The notes: generated by a model from the sequence alone, not told the origin. Positions 16,400 to 25,905 are shown, numbered from the stretch's first letter. The stretch: 64,000 nt of DNA from Pseudomonas sp. TH41 (GCF_016650695.1 NZ_JAEKFH010000001.1:496001-560000), one strand, 5' to 3'. Translations and numbers: made by a program.

Positions 16400-17479
16400 T
16401 TGAAGCTGCGTTCGCTGATCGTCGCCGTGCTGGTGGTGTTGGCGGGATGCGCCACGCCTGTGCGTGCCCCGGCACCGCCGCCAGTGATCATCTCCCAGAG
16501 CACTTGGCAGCAGGTGGATCGGGAGATTGTCACTGCGTCGCAATCGGCCACCGAGCAGACAAAAATCTACGCGCGCGGTGCCATGGAATACTGGCGAACA
16601 CGGGTCTATGAACGGACCGAAGAGAACTTCATTCCATGGTTCAGCAGTTATTGGACCCAGGAATGGCTATCGATGAAGGTCAGCTGGTACACCATCAGCG
16701 CCAAGGGCGAGCAGGACGCTTCGGCCAAGCGCCTGGCGGCCTATCTGCTGGAACAATACCAAGAGCGCGTATTGGCGCCGGTCGCGGTGGAGATCGATCC
16801 TGACGCGATTCTCGGCTTGGCGACGGCGTTCTACGTGGACATTCTTCAGGAAGAACTGCAGAAAATCTCTCAGCGCCACAATGTGCCGATGGCTCAGCTC
16901 AACGGGCGCATCCAGAAAATCCCCGCGATTGCGCTCGGGCCGCCGCCTGCTCGCGACGCGTCGTTGTATCAGGTGATGCACACCACACCGCTGAATACGT
17001 TGCCGGCCTATGCGGCGCTGATCGCCAAGATTCATGAGGCGGGTGGCAACAAGGGGGTCGCGTCGACCGACACCGCCATGGCGCCGGTGGCCAAGCGCGC
17101 CAGCCAACGGATGGAAGCCGAAATGGCCCCTCGAGGCGCGGCCAGTGCCGTGGCAGCGGCGGCGGGCAAACTCGCCGGGGGATTGATCACCGTGGGTGTT
17201 GCAGGGATTCGCGCCATCATTCAGGCCAATGACCGACCTGACAGCGAGGCGCTGATTCGCAGCAGCCTGGGCAATACGTTCGACAAGGCCTGGCTGAAGC
17301 TGGTGCAAAACCCGACGACCGGCGTGATGGCTGGCACGCTGTACATGGCGGCGCAGATCGAGGGCAATCTGGCGGGGAGTGCCGAACCGTCGGTCGGTGC
17401 GGACGCGGGAGCTGTCGATTTGGGCCCGACTGAATCGACTAACCATCAGATTGACCCACTACCTCCAGCAGGAGAATGA
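16400..17479 (+). CDS. Lipoprotein of unknown function
   Basis: Predicted lipoprotein of 359 residues. The start is a TTG at 16400 behind TAAGAGA; it gives a compact signal sequence MKLRSLIVAVLVVLAGC with lipobox LAGC and lipidated Cys17. The mature part begins Pro/Ala-rich, then a helical region with many aromatic residues (ENFIPWFSSYWTQEWLS), and a Gly/Ala-rich hydrophobic stretch (about 245-275, AASAVAAAAGKLAGG) that could insert in a membrane. Family not recognised. Two bases separate its stop from the DUF1428 gene, so they may be co-transcribed, though no functional link is evident. Confidence 0.72.
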   Translation: MKLRSLIVAVLVVLAGCATPVRAPAPPPVIISQSTWQQVDREIVTASQSATEQTKIYARGAMEYWRTRVYERTEENFIPWFSSYWTQEWLSMKVSWYTISAKGEQDASAKRLAAYLLEQYQERVLAPVAVEIDPDAILGLATAFYVDILQEELQKISQRHNVPMAQLNGRIQKIPAIALGPPPARDASLYQVMHTTPLNTLPAYAALIAKIHEAGGNKGVASTDTAMAPVAKRASQRMEAEMAPRGAASAVAAAAGKLAGGLITVGVAGIRAIIQANDRPDSEALIRSSLGNTFDKAWLKLVQNPTTGVMAGTLYMAAQIEGNLAGSAEPSVGADAGAVDLGPTESTNHQIDPLPPAGE

Positions 17480-17481
17480 CT

Positions 17482-17835
17482 ATGTCTTACGTTGATGGCT
17501 TTATCGCTGCCGTACCGACTGCCAACCGCGAGCAATTCAAGAAACACGCTGAAATCACCGCTGCCATTTTCAAGGAAAGCGGCGCCCTTAGCCTCGCCGA
17601 GTGCTGGGGCGACGATGTACCCGAAGGGAAAGTGACCTCGTTTCCCATGTCAGTGAAACGCAAGGAAGACGAAACGGTGGTGTTTGGCTGGATCATTTGG
17701 CCAGACAAGGCCACCCGCGATGCAGGCATGCAGAAAATGATGACCGATCCGCGGATGAAAGCGGACGTCAATCCGATGCCGTTTGATGGCCAGCGCATGG
17801 TGTTCGGTGGATTCAAAATGATCGTGCAAGCCTGA
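17482..17835 (+). CDS. DUF1428 family protein
   Basis: Small cytoplasmic protein of 117 residues matching the DUF1428 family, a ferredoxin-like alpha+beta barrel of unknown function. Features: MSYVDGF start, ECWGDDVPEGK, and VFGWIIWPDKATRDAG, MPFDGQRMVFGGF near the end. The start ATG at 17482 follows GCAGGAGA with good spacing; another ATG at 17476 is only one base from that site and is less likely. Members often act as monomers or dimers with no known catalytic residue. Confidence 0.88.
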   Translation: MSYVDGFIAAVPTANREQFKKHAEITAAIFKESGALSLAECWGDDVPEGKVTSFPMSVKRKEDETVVFGWIIWPDKATRDAGMQKMMTDPRMKADVNPMPFDGQRMVFGGFKMIVQA

Positions 17836-17845
17836 AACCAAACGT

Positions 17846-17875
17846 CAGGATCACTCCGGCGTCGGGGTGATCCTG
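17846..17875. terminator. Hairpin between convergent genes
   Basis: CAGGATCACTCC pairs with GGGGTGATCCTG across a 6-base loop. It overlaps the last codons of the minus-strand gene that ends at 17851 and follows the DUF1428 stop, so it can serve both strands. Confidence 0.55.
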
Positions 17876-18045
17876 CAACTCTTGCGATTGCGGATCTCAT
17901 TGTCCGTCGGTCGCTCTTTGACGAATTCGAAGCGCGGCTCACCTTCGCTATAGTGAACCAGCCAGCCCCAGTCCAGTTCGGACTCATCCTGACCGGGTTT
18001 GGGGGGCATTGCCCACCACGGCTCTTTGCTGATGATCTCTCGCAT
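17851..18045 (-). CDS. Small hypothetical protein, 64 residues
   Basis: Unrecognised acidic, Trp-rich small protein (MREIISKEPWWAMPPKPG, ELDWGWLVHYSEGE). No signal peptide or TM segment. The ATG at 18045 follows GATGGGG; an in-frame TTG at 18075 would add ten residues but has a poorer context. Its coding look (biased composition, conserved-seeming Trp/Pro motifs) supports a real gene. Divergent from thpR with about 60 bases between. Confidence 0.55.
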   Translation of the reverse strand: MREIISKEPWWAMPPKPGQDESELDWGWLVHYSEGEPRFEFVKERPTDNEIRNRKSCRITPTPE

Positions 18046-18105
18046 GGCCCCATCCCGTGTGTTCGGTTGGTTCAACTATAACGTGCATGTCAGGAGGTGC
18101 CAGGC

Positions 18106-18642
18106 GTGAGCGACGAAACCCATGAACCGTCCAAACGGCTGTTCTTCGCGTTGAACTGCCCCGTCGAGCAGCGCAAGGCCATTGCCCAATGGCGCAGCGC
18201 CCTTCAGCTTCGGAGTGGGCGCACGGTACCCGCGGAAAACTTCCACCTGACACTGATGTTTCTGGGATCGGTTGGCGTGGTACAGATCGCGGACATCTGC
18301 ACGGCCGCCGCGAAGGTTCGAGTGCCGGGTGTGCCGTTGCGGGTTGTGCTTGATCGAGTGGACAGCTGGCGCAGGGCAGGGGTGTTGGTGCTCGCCTCGG
18401 AGCAGGCGCCTGCGGAGTTACTGCGGCTGGTGTATGCGCTGGAGCAGGCGATGCTGCCGTTTGGATTCGAGGAATCATCCAAAGAGTTTCGGCCGCACCT
18501 GACGTTGATGCGTGACTACCGAGTGCCGGTCCCGGAATCGGCTACGCCCCCCAAGTTTTTCCTGCGCGCCGATCACTTCACCTTGTACGAATCCCATAAG
18601 GGCCGTTATCGAGCGCTGGCCGAGTGGCCACTCGTGCCATAA
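18106..18642 (+). CDS. thpR: RNA 2',3'-cyclic phosphodiesterase (2H family)
   Basis: Cytoplasmic 2H phosphoesterase of 178 residues that opens 2',3'-cyclic phosphates on RNA ends. Two HxTx motifs mark the active site: HLTL at 47-50 (NFHLTLMFLG) and at 131-134 (RPHLTLMRD), at the expected spacing for LigT/ThpR proteins. The start is GTG at 18106, eight bases after CAGGAGG; a GTG three codons upstream overlaps that ribosome site. It stands alone between a small minus-strand gene and a terminator. Confidence 0.9.
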   Translation: MSDETHEPSKRLFFALNCPVEQRKAIAQWRSALQLRSGRTVPAENFHLTLMFLGSVGVVQIADICTAAAKVRVPGVPLRVVLDRVDSWRRAGVLVLASEQAPAELLRLVYALEQAMLPFGFEESSKEFRPHLTLMRDYRVPVPESATPPKFFLRADHFTLYESHKGRYRALAEWPLVP

Positions 18643-18666
18643 AAAAAGGCGCCCGAGGAGGGCGCC
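18641..18666 (-). terminator. Intrinsic terminator for the polyamine importer operon
   Basis: GGCGCCC at 18648-18654 pairs with GGGCGCC at 18660-18666; on the minus strand the stem is followed by seven T. It faces transcripts from the binding-protein gene ending at 18893 and abuts the thpR stop. Confidence 0.75.
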
Positions 18667-18783
18667 CAAATTCACCTTAACCGAGGAAGCCAGGTGAGGC
18701 CGTTCTTGAGAGAGGTGCAGCGGTGGTAAGGCGCTGCGTGAACGGAAAACAGTAAACAGACATCTATGTTGAATGTGATGGCC

Positions 18784-18878
18784 TCTTCGCGAGCAGGCTC
18801 GCTCCCACAGGGTTCGGCGTTGCTCACAATTCTGTGGTTCACCAAAGATAATTGTGGGAGCGAGCCTGCTCGCGATGG
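18784..18878. repeat. REP doublet
   Basis: CTTCGCGAGCAGGCTCGCTC at 18784 and the inverted TGTGGGAGCGAGCCTGCTCG at 18853. Located between the binding-protein gene and its terminator, so it is probably in the 3' untranslated RNA. Confidence 0.85.
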
Positions 18879-18892
18879 CAGCTTCGAGTGAA

Positions 18893-19990
18893 TTACTTAC
18901 CGAGCTTCACCCGGGTCCAGCCGCGCGTCATCACCCGCTGAACAGCAATCGGCAGATCAGGAATGGCATACAGCGTCGCCATCACTTCCTGTGATGGGTA
19001 CGAGCCCGGGTCATCCCGAATCGCCTCATCCACCAACGGCGTCGCCGCTGAGTTGGCGTTGCTGTAGCCGATGTTGTTGGTGATCTCGGCAATGATGTCC
19101 GGACGCATCAGGAAGTTCATGAACAGGTAAGCGTTCTCGACGTTCGCAGCGTCCCGAGGGATCGCGACCATGTCATAAAAACTGCCCGCGCCTTCCTTTG
19201 GAATGCTGTAGTCGATCTTCACGGTGTCGCCGGCTTCTTTGGCGCGAGCCTTGGCCTGCAGCACGTCGCCGGAGTAACCGACCGCCACGCAAATGTTGCC
19301 GTTGGCCAGGTCAGAGATGTACTTCGACGAATGGAAGTAAGCCACCGACGGCCGAATCTTCATGAACAGTGCTTCAGCTTCGGCGATCTGATCCTTGTCC
19401 TGGGTGTTCACCGGGTAGCCCAGATAGTGCAGGGCGGCCGGGAGCATCTCGGTCGGCGAATCAAGGAAACTGATGCCACAGGCTTTGAGTTTTTCAGCAT
19501 TTTCAGGTTTGAACAGCAGGTCCCAGGAGTTGGTCGGCGCATTTTTGCCGAGCACTGCCTTGACCTTGTCCGGGTTGAAGCCGATGCCAATCGAGCCCCA
19601 CATGTACGGGAAGGCGTGACCGTTACCGGGGTCGCTGGCGGAAGCGTTTTTCAGCAGGACCGGGTTGAGGTTCTTCCAGTTGGGCAGCTTCGACTTGTCC
19701 AGTTCCTGATACACGCCAGCCTTGATCTGCTTGGCCAAAAAACTGTTGGACGGCACGACAATGTCGTAGCCGGATTTGCCCGCGAGCAGCCGTGCCTCAA
19801 GGGTTTCATTGCTGTCGAACACATCGTAGGTCACGCGGATGCCGGTCTCGTCTTCGAACTTCTTGACGGTGTCCGGGGCGATGTAATCCGACCAGTTGTA
19901 GACGCGCAGTACCTTGTCATTGGCCTGGGCGCCAGTGGCGATTGCGCCCAATAAGGACAGTGTCAGCAGAGTCCTGCCAAACATTTTCAT
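18893..19990 (-). CDS. potF: Polyamine ABC transporter periplasmic binding protein
   Basis: Periplasmic PotF/SpuD-type receptor of 365 residues that delivers putrescine or spermidine to the inner-membrane permease. N-terminal signal peptide ([20 protein letters not shown], cleavage near AQA/ND), then the family opening [29 protein letters not shown], and YDIVVPS. The start ATG at 19990 follows TTGGAG. It is last of the operon after ATPase and permeases, separated from them by a REP hairpin. A paralogue lies at 47662. Substrate within the polyamines cannot be fixed by eye; E. coli has potF first, here it is last. Confidence 0.9.
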   Translation of the reverse strand: MKMFGRTLLTLSLLGAIATGAQANDKVLRVYNWSDYIAPDTVKKFEDETGIRVTYDVFDSNETLEARLLAGKSGYDIVVPSNSFLAKQIKAGVYQELDKSKLPNWKNLNPVLLKNASASDPGNGHAFPYMWGSIGIGFNPDKVKAVLGKNAPTNSWDLLFKPENAEKLKACGISFLDSPTEMLPAALHYLGYPVNTQDKDQIAEAEALFMKIRPSVAYFHSSKYISDLANGNICVAVGYSGDVLQAKARAKEAGDTVKIDYSIPKEGAGSFYDMVAIPRDAANVENAYLFMNFLMRPDIIAEITNNIGYSNANSAATPLVDEAIRDDPGSYPSQEVMATLYAIPDLPIAVQRVMTRGWTRVKLGK

Positions 19991-20092
19991 CGGTACAACT
20001 CCAATTCTCTTTTTATTCAAAATCACAAAGCAAAAATGCAGTGAACATAAAACCTGTGGCAAGGGAGGGGACCCATCATCTTGTAGGAGCTG

Positions 20093-20167
20093 CCGAGTGA
20101 AACGAGGCTGCGATCTTTTGATTTTTAGAAGCAAGATCAAAAGATCGCAGCCTGCGGCAGCTCCTAC
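20093..20167. repeat. Long palindrome (REP-like, second class)
   Basis: GTAGGAGCTGCCG...AGGCTGCGATCTTTTGAT pairs with ATCAAAAGATCGCAGCCTG...CGGCAGCTCCTAC. Same class as 25906-25998 and 62052-62137. It sits inside the importer operon, between the last permease and the binding-protein gene. Confidence 0.88.
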
Positions 20168-20168
20168 A

Positions 20169-21053
20169 TTAGGCGGTGGCCCCAACCATCTGTTTCTTCG
20201 GTTGTTGCCAGGATTCGCTGGCGGTCTGGTCCATTGCTTCCTGGATCGCGCGTTTGCGGGTGGCTTCGGCGCGGCGGCTGAAGAACCAGACCATGAAGGT
20301 CACAATCGATACCGCCAACAGAATCAGGCTGGCCACGGCGTTGATTTCCGGTTTCACACCCAGACGCACCGCCGAGAACACTTCCATCGGCAGGGTCGTC
20401 GAACCCGGGCCGGAGACGAAGCTCGCCAACACCAGGTCATCCAGCGACAGGGCAAACGACATCATGCCGCCGGCTGCCAGTGACGGCGCGATCATCGGGA
20501 TGGTGATCAGGAAAAACACCTTGAACGGCTTCGCCCCGAGGTCCATGGCCGCTTCTTCGATGGACAGGTCCAGCTCACGCAAGCGCGCCGACACCACCAC
20601 CGCCACATACGCCGCACAGAACGTGGTGTGGGCGATCCAGATGGTGACGATGCCACGCTCCATCGGCCAGCCGATCAACTGTGCCATCGCCACAAACAGC
20701 AGCAACAGCGACAGACCGGTGATCACTTCCGGCATCACCAACGGCGCGGTCACCAGGCCACCGAACAACGTGCGGCCCTTGAAACGCGTGACGCGAGTCA
20801 GCACGAATGCCGCCAACGTCCCCAGCGCCACAGCCGCCACCGCGGTGTAGCAGGCGATTTCCAGCGAGCGCACCACCGAGCCCATCAGTTGGGTGTTGTC
20901 GAGCAGGCCGGCGTACCACTTGAACGACCAGCCGCCCCACACCGTCACCAGTTTGGAGGCGTTGAACGAGTAGATCACCAGAATCAGCATCGGCAAGTAG
21001 ATAAACGACAGGCCGAGCACCAGCATCATTTTTGAAAACCCGAAACGTTTCAT
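20169..21053 (-). CDS. potI: Polyamine ABC transporter permease (PotI/SpuH-like)
   Basis: Inner-membrane permease of 294 residues with about six TM segments. The binding-protein-dependent transport signature, the EAA loop that contacts the ATPase, reads [21 protein letters not shown] near 175-195. The start ATG at 21053 overlaps the stop of the upstream permease gene (ATGA). Paired with the other permease it forms the channel heterodimer. A longer ORF to 21182 is out of the coupled arrangement and rejected. Substrate by context: putrescine/spermidine. Confidence 0.92.
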   Translation of the reverse strand: MKRFGFSKMMLVLGLSFIYLPMLILVIYSFNASKLVTVWGGWSFKWYAGLLDNTQLMGSVVRSLEIACYTAVAAVALGTLAAFVLTRVTRFKGRTLFGGLVTAPLVMPEVITGLSLLLLFVAMAQLIGWPMERGIVTIWIAHTTFCAAYVAVVVSARLRELDLSIEEAAMDLGAKPFKVFFLITIPMIAPSLAAGGMMSFALSLDDLVLASFVSGPGSTTLPMEVFSAVRLGVKPEINAVASLILLAVSIVTFMVWFFSRRAEATRKRAIQEAMDQTASESWQQPKKQMVGATA

Positions 21054-21964
21054 CCCCGTGCCTCCATCTCTTTGGCCTGGCTGCGGTTGAACAGCAGAAT
21101 CGGCACAATCAGGATCAACAGCATCACCACCGCCAGCGCAGACGCCACCGGCCAGTCGCGGTTGTTGAAGAACTCTTGCCACAACACGCGACCGATCATC
21201 AGGGTTTCCGGGCCGCCCAACAGTTCCGGAATCACGAACTCACCGACCACCGGAATGAACACCAGCATGCAGCCGGCGATGATCCCGTTCTTGGCCAGCG
21301 GCACGGTGATTTTCCAGAAGTTGTTGAAGTTGCTCGAACCCAGGTCAGACGCGGCTTCCAGCAGGCTGCCATCGTGCTTGACCAGGTTGGCGTACAGTGG
21401 CAACACCATGAACGGCAAGTAGGCGTAAACCACGCCGATGTACACGGCGGTGTTGGTGTTGAGGATCTCGATCGGGTGATCGGTCAGCCCGGTCCACATC
21501 AAAAACGCGTTGAGCAAACCGTTGTTGCTGAGGATACCCATCCATGCGTAAACGCGGATCAGGATGGCGGTCCAGGTCGGCATCATGATCAACAGCATCA
21601 GGACGTTTTGCGTTTCCTTGTTGGCCTTGGTAATGGCGTAGGCCATCGGGAAGCCAATCACCAGGCACATCAGCGTGCTGAACAGCGCAACCTTCAGCGA
21701 GCCGAGGTAGGCCGAGATGTACAGCTCATCGTCGGTCAGCAGCAGGTAGTTGCCGACGTTCAGGAACAGCTGAAATTTTTGCTCGGCGTAGGTGTAAATC
21801 TCTGAGTAAGGAGGAATGGCCAGCGCCGCTTCCGAGAAGCTGATCTTCATCACCAGGAAGAACGGCAACAGGAAAAACAGGCACAGCCACAGGAACGGAA
21901 TTCCGATGACGAGCTTACGACCACTCGGCATCAGCCGCATAAACTGCTGATTGAGTGTTTTCAT
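21050..21964 (-). CDS. potH: Polyamine ABC transporter permease (PotH/SpuG-like)
   Basis: Inner-membrane permease of 304 residues, six TM segments expected, first at about 19-42 (IGIPFLWLCLFFLLPFFLV). The EAA loop appears as LEAASDLGSSNFNNFWKITVP. Start ATG at 21964 overlaps the ATPase stop (ATGA), and its own stop overlaps the next permease start. It forms the translocation pore with the downstream permease. Confidence 0.92.
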   Translation of the reverse strand: MKTLNQQFMRLMPSGRKLVIGIPFLWLCLFFLLPFFLVMKISFSEAALAIPPYSEIYTYAEQKFQLFLNVGNYLLLTDDELYISAYLGSLKVALFSTLMCLVIGFPMAYAITKANKETQNVLMLLIMMPTWTAILIRVYAWMGILSNNGLLNAFLMWTGLTDHPIEILNTNTAVYIGVVYAYLPFMVLPLYANLVKHDGSLLEAASDLGSSNFNNFWKITVPLAKNGIIAGCMLVFIPVVGEFVIPELLGGPETLMIGRVLWQEFFNNRDWPVASALAVVMLLILIVPILLFNRSQAKEMEARG

Positions 21965-23103
21965 GAGCGCAGTACCACGCCGCTGTCGTCTTCCCACCAC
22001 ACGTAGACTTTGTCATCCCAGGTCGGACGCGCGCCACGACGTTCGGCGTTGGCCATGAACGACTGCACGACTTTGCCGCCAGGCAATTCCACGTAGAACA
22101 CCGAGTGACCGCCAAGGTAGGCGATGTCATGCACTTTGCCCTGGGACCAGTTGTAGCGAGTGTCCGGTTTGGTGGTGCTGACCAGCATTTTTTCCGGGCG
22201 GATCGCGTAGGTGATCGTCTTGTCCTGCACCGAGGTGCTGACACCGTGACCGACGTAAATCTTCTGTTCCAGGTCCGGGCTGTGAATGATCGCGTGACCT
22301 TCAAGGTCTTCCACCACCGTGCCATCGAAGGCGTTCACGTTGCCGATGAATTCGCACACCATGCGGCTGACCGGTGCTTCATAAATGTCGACCGGGCTGC
22401 CGATCTGGGCGATCCAGCCCAGGTGCATGATCGCGATGCGCTGGGCCATGGTCATGGCCTCTTCCTGATCGTGGGTCACCATCACGCAGGTCACGCCCAC
22501 GCGTTCGATGATTTCCACCAACTCCAGTTGCATCTGTGAACGCAGCTTTTTATCCAGGGCACCCATCGGTTCGTCGAGCAGCAACAGCTTCGGACGTTTG
22601 GCCAGGGAACGAGCCAGTGCCACACGCTGACGCTGACCACCGGACAACTGATGCGGCTTGCGCTTGGCGTACTGGGTCATGTGCACCAGGCGCAGCATTT
22701 CTTCAACGCGGGCGTCGATTTCACTGTTGGACAAACGATCCTGCTTCAGGCCGAAGGCGATGTTCTGTGCCACGGTCATGTGCGGGAACAAGGCGTACGA
22801 CTGGAACATCATGTTGATCGGCCGCTCATAGGGCGGCATGTCGGTGATGTCCACGCCGTCGAGCAAAATCCGGCCTTCGGTCGGGCGTTCGAAGCCTGCG
22901 AGCATGCGCAGCAGGGTCGATTTACCCGAGCCGGAACCGCCGAGCAGGGCGAAGATTTCGCCTTGATGGATCTCAAGCGAGACATCATCCACAGCGGTGG
23001 TTTCGTCGAATTTCTTGGTGACGCGATCGATTTTCACCAACACCTTTTTCGGTGCCTGGTGACCTTCAAGAGCCTTCCTGTAAATGCTGGAGGCGTTTGC
23101 CAT
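21961..23103 (-). CDS. potG: Polyamine ABC transporter ATP-binding protein (PotG/SpuF-like)
   Basis: Cytoplasmic ATPase of 380 residues that powers polyamine import. Walker A GGSGSGKST at about 55-63, signature LSGGQRQRVALARSL, Walker B LLLLDEPMGALD, and the H-loop VMVTHDQEEAM. The C-terminal about 100 residues form the regulatory TOBE-like domain typical of PotA/PotG. The ATG at 23103 follows GGGAG; an upstream in-frame extension lacks a ribosome site. First gene of the importer operon, with promoter presumably in 23104-23472. Confidence 0.93.
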   Translation of the reverse strand: MANASSIYRKALEGHQAPKKVLVKIDRVTKKFDETTAVDDVSLEIHQGEIFALLGGSGSGKSTLLRMLAGFERPTEGRILLDGVDITDMPPYERPINMMFQSYALFPHMTVAQNIAFGLKQDRLSNSEIDARVEEMLRLVHMTQYAKRKPHQLSGGQRQRVALARSLAKRPKLLLLDEPMGALDKKLRSQMQLELVEIIERVGVTCVMVTHDQEEAMTMAQRIAIMHLGWIAQIGSPVDIYEAPVSRMVCEFIGNVNAFDGTVVEDLEGHAIIHSPDLEQKIYVGHGVSTSVQDKTITYAIRPEKMLVSTTKPDTRYNWSQGKVHDIAYLGGHSVFYVELPGGKVVQSFMANAERRGARPTWDDKVYVWWEDDSGVVLRS

Positions 23104-23204
23104 GTGAAACTCCCAACAGGTTTCAGTCGTCGGGCCAACGCGGCCTGACTTAATAGTTGATTGCAAGCCCGGGGCATACGGTGCCAGTCAATCGAAACGC
23201 GGTC

Positions 23205-23300
23205 CCCCTGTGGGAGCGGGCTTGCTCGCGAAAGCGGTGTATCTGCGACGAGGATGTCGACTGACACTCCGTCTTCGCGAGCAAGCCCGCTCCCACAGGG
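23205..23300. repeat. REP doublet
   Basis: CCCCTGTGGGAGCGGGCTTG at 23205 and the inverted CTTCGCGAGCAAGCCCGCTC at 23273. It fills the centre of the 23104-23472 gap between spuA and the ABC ATPase gene; no other feature was recognised there. Confidence 0.85.
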
Positions 23301-23472
23301 ATTTGCGGTTGAATCACTGGCCCATTCCAGTCGGGCTTATTCGGCGCCGCCATCCTGGCTGCCTGGGTGGTACTTGTTGTTATCGCGGTGTGTCGTTGTC
23401 GTGAGGGATGGGCGCGCAAGGGCACGCCCGCCTGGCTCACGGGGGCAGTAAATTGATTGTTGGTGTGTTAAG

Positions 23473-24234
23473 TCAGCGCGTTCTACGCAGCGCGGCCCGT
23501 CGCCGGCATGCATCACCGAACGCCTGGAAAATACTCAAATAAGGAGGATTCGAAAGCACCTGCCATTCCGGGTGCCATTGCACGCCGACGGCGAACGTCG
23601 GGCTGTGGTCCACCGAAATCGCCTCGATCAAACCGTCCGGCGCAACCGCTTCGGCACGCAGGCCCGGCGCGAGGCGGTCGATGCCCTGGCTGTGAATCGA
23701 ATTGACCCTGAACTCGACCGGCAACTCCAGCGCTTCGAACACACCGCCCGGCTGCACAGTCACCGCATGCGCCGGTGCGTATTGCACCGCCAGCTCCGGG
23801 CTGTCCGCTTCGCGGTGATCCAGCATGCCCGGCAGTTCATGCACCTTCTGATGCAGGCTGCCACCGAACGCCACGTTCATTTCCTGGAAGCCCCGGCAGA
23901 CGCCGAGCACCGGAACGCCCGCCGCAATGGCTGCACGCAATAAAGGAAGGGTCGTGGCGTCCCGCGCCGGATCGTGATCCGTGCCGGGAGCGCTGGCCGG
24001 GCCTTGATAGTGGAAAGGTTCCACATTCGACGGCGAGCCGGTCAGCAACAGACCGTCGAGCTGCGCGAGCAGATCATCGATTTCGGTCAGATCACCTAAG
24101 GAAGGAATGATGACGGGCAGCCCCAAAGCCGCGACGCTGACAGCACGCAAGTACTTGTCGCCGCTGATGTGGTAGGGGTGCAGGCCAATCTGTTTGACGC
24201 ACGCTGTAACGCCGATCAATGGCTTGAGTGCCAT
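23473..24234 (-). CDS. spuA: Gamma-glutamyl-GABA hydrolase (SpuA/PuuD-like)
   Basis: Cytoplasmic class I glutamine-amidotransferase-like hydrolase of 253 residues that releases glutamate and GABA from gamma-glutamyl-GABA, the last step of the glutamylated putrescine route. Catalytic triad visible: Cys113 in LGVCRGFQEMN, His221 and Glu223 in QWHPEWQ. The start ATG at 24234 follows CGAGGTGA; a GTG three codons earlier overlaps that site. Divergent from spuB across 280 bases, the arrangement known from Pseudomonas spu loci. Confidence 0.92.
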   Translation of the reverse strand: MALKPLIGVTACVKQIGLHPYHISGDKYLRAVSVAALGLPVIIPSLGDLTEIDDLLAQLDGLLLTGSPSNVEPFHYQGPASAPGTDHDPARDATTLPLLRAAIAAGVPVLGVCRGFQEMNVAFGGSLHQKVHELPGMLDHREADSPELAVQYAPAHAVTVQPGGVFEALELPVEFRVNSIHSQGIDRLAPGLRAEAVAPDGLIEAISVDHSPTFAVGVQWHPEWQVLSNPPYLSIFQAFGDACRRRAALRRTR

Positions 24235-24514
24235 TTTTATCACCTCGAAGTTTCACACTTGAACGAGCTTTTCCGGAGCTTAGCCTTGTTGATTTTAATT
24301 AACAACTCTCATGTAAAAAATTCTAAACGCCATACGTCCGAAGCTCAGTATTTACGCGGTGCGCAAGACTTATCTGGCACTCTCGTGCCCAAAAGAGGCC
24401 CGAAAATAAAGGTTGAAAGGCCAAGTGTTCGCTATTGACTTCACTTTGCCTTTCGGATTGACTGGGCTCGTGAAAGGGTAGTGAACATAATAATTAACAG
24501 CTAATAGGTGCATC
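24235..24514. promoter_or_regulatory. Divergent spuA-spuB promoter region
   Basis: The 280 bases must contain promoters for both genes. The stretch TTGATTTTAATTAACAA near 24289-24305 is a near-palindromic AT-rich site that could be an operator for the PuuR-like regulator at 29171 (inference). No clear -10/-35 pair was fixed. Confidence 0.35.
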
Positions 24515-25891
24515 ATGTCGGTCCCTCTGCGTGCCGTTCAACTCAACGAAGCAAACGCATTCCTTAAGAAATATCCTGAGGTTTTGTACGTCGACCTTCT
24601 GATTGCGGATATGAACGGTGTGGTGCGCGGTAAGCGCATCGAGCGCACCAGTCTTCATAAGGTTTACGAAAAAGGCATTAACCTCCCGGCGTCACTGTTT
24701 GCTCTGGACATCAACGGTTCTACGGTGGAAAGCACCGGCCTGGGTCTGGACATCGGCGACTCTGACCGGATTTGCTTCCCCATCCCTGGCACCCTGAGCA
24801 TTGAGCCGTGGCAGAAGCGCCCAACCGCTCAGTTGCTGATGACCATGCACGAACTGGAAGGCGAGCCGTTCTTTGCCGATCCACGCGAAGTGCTGGCCAA
24901 TGTGGTGCGCAAGTTCGACGAACTTGGCCTGACCATCTGTGCGGCGTTCGAACTGGAGTTCTACCTGATCGACCAGGACAACGTGAACGGTCGTCCGCAG
25001 TCGCCACGTTCGCCGGTATCGGGCAAGCGTCCGGTGTCGACCCAGGTCTACCTGATCGACGACCTCGACGAATACGTCGATTGCCTGCAAGACATCCTCG
25101 AAGGCGCGAAAGAGCAGGGCATTCCTGCCGACGCCATCGTCAAGGAAAGCGCCCCGGCGCAGTTCGAAGTGAACCTGCATCACGTCAATGACCCGATCAA
25201 GGCCTGCGACTACGCGGTGTTGCTCAAGCGTCTGGTGAAGAACATCGCCTACGACCACGAGATGGACACCACGTTTATGGCCAAGCCGTATCCGGGCCAG
25301 GCGGGCAACGGTTTGCACGTGCACATTTCGATTCTCGACAAAGCAGGCAATAACATCTTTGCCAGCGAGGATCCCGAGCAGAACGCCGCGCTGCGACACG
25401 CGATCGGCGGTGTGCTCGAGACCCTGCCGGCGCAGATGGCTTTCCTGTGCCCGAACGTCAACTCCTACCGTCGTTTCGGCGCACAGTTCTACGTGCCGAA
25501 CTCGCCGAGTTGGGGCATCGACAACCGTACCGTTGCGGTACGTGTGCCGACCGGTTCTGCCGACTCGGTGCGCATCGAGCACCGCGTTGCCGGCGCCGAC
25601 GCTAACCCCTACTTGCTGATGGCGTCGGTCCTGGCCGGTATTCACCACGGCCTGACCAACGAAATCGAGCCGGGTGCACCGGTTGAAGGCAACAGCTACG
25701 AGCAGAACGAGCAGAGCCTGCCGAACAACCTGCGCGATGCACTGCGCGAGCTGGACGACAGCGAAGTCATGGCCCGTTACATCGACCCGCTGTACATCGA
25801 CGTGTTCGTGGCGTGCAAGGAAAGCGAGCTGGCCGAGTTCGAGAACTCCATCTCGGACCTTGAGTACAACTGGTACCTGCACACCGTCTAA
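24515..25891 (+). CDS. spuB: Gamma-glutamylputrescine synthetase (SpuB/PuuA-like)
   Basis: Glutamine-synthetase-fold ligase of 458 residues joining glutamate to putrescine or related amines with ATP, the entry step of this pathway. Beta-grasp domain at about 15-115 (YVDLLIADMNGVVRGKRI), catalytic domain with FELEFYLID, the NGLHVHIS histidine loop and VRVPTGSADSVRIEHR. The tyrosine adenylylation loop of GlnA is not present, fitting a polyamine-specific paralogue. Start ATG at 24515, weak ribosome site AATAGGTG. Followed by a REP hairpin and then puuC. Confidence 0.9.
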   Translation: MSVPLRAVQLNEANAFLKKYPEVLYVDLLIADMNGVVRGKRIERTSLHKVYEKGINLPASLFALDINGSTVESTGLGLDIGDSDRICFPIPGTLSIEPWQKRPTAQLLMTMHELEGEPFFADPREVLANVVRKFDELGLTICAAFELEFYLIDQDNVNGRPQSPRSPVSGKRPVSTQVYLIDDLDEYVDCLQDILEGAKEQGIPADAIVKESAPAQFEVNLHHVNDPIKACDYAVLLKRLVKNIAYDHEMDTTFMAKPYPGQAGNGLHVHISILDKAGNNIFASEDPEQNAALRHAIGGVLETLPAQMAFLCPNVNSYRRFGAQFYVPNSPSWGIDNRTVAVRVPTGSADSVRIEHRVAGADANPYLLMASVLAGIHHGLTNEIEPGAPVEGNSYEQNEQSLPNNLRDALRELDDSEVMARYIDPLYIDVFVACKESELAEFENSISDLEYNWYLHTV

Positions 25892-25905
25892 CGACTGGTG
25901 AATAA

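Noticed and set aside
20576..21805. Several long ORFs opposite the polyamine permease genes
   Set aside because: His/Gln/Arg-rich shadows of the permeases; no coding features.
24376..24392. TGGCAC...TGCC as a sigma-54 promoter upstream of spuB
   Set aside because: The spacing between GG and GC is one base short of the strict sigma-54 requirement and the TTGC element is missing.
24692..25882. 396-codon ORF on the minus strand
   Set aside because: Exact antisense of spuB; its translation has no domain and no ribosome site. It is an effect of high third-position GC.
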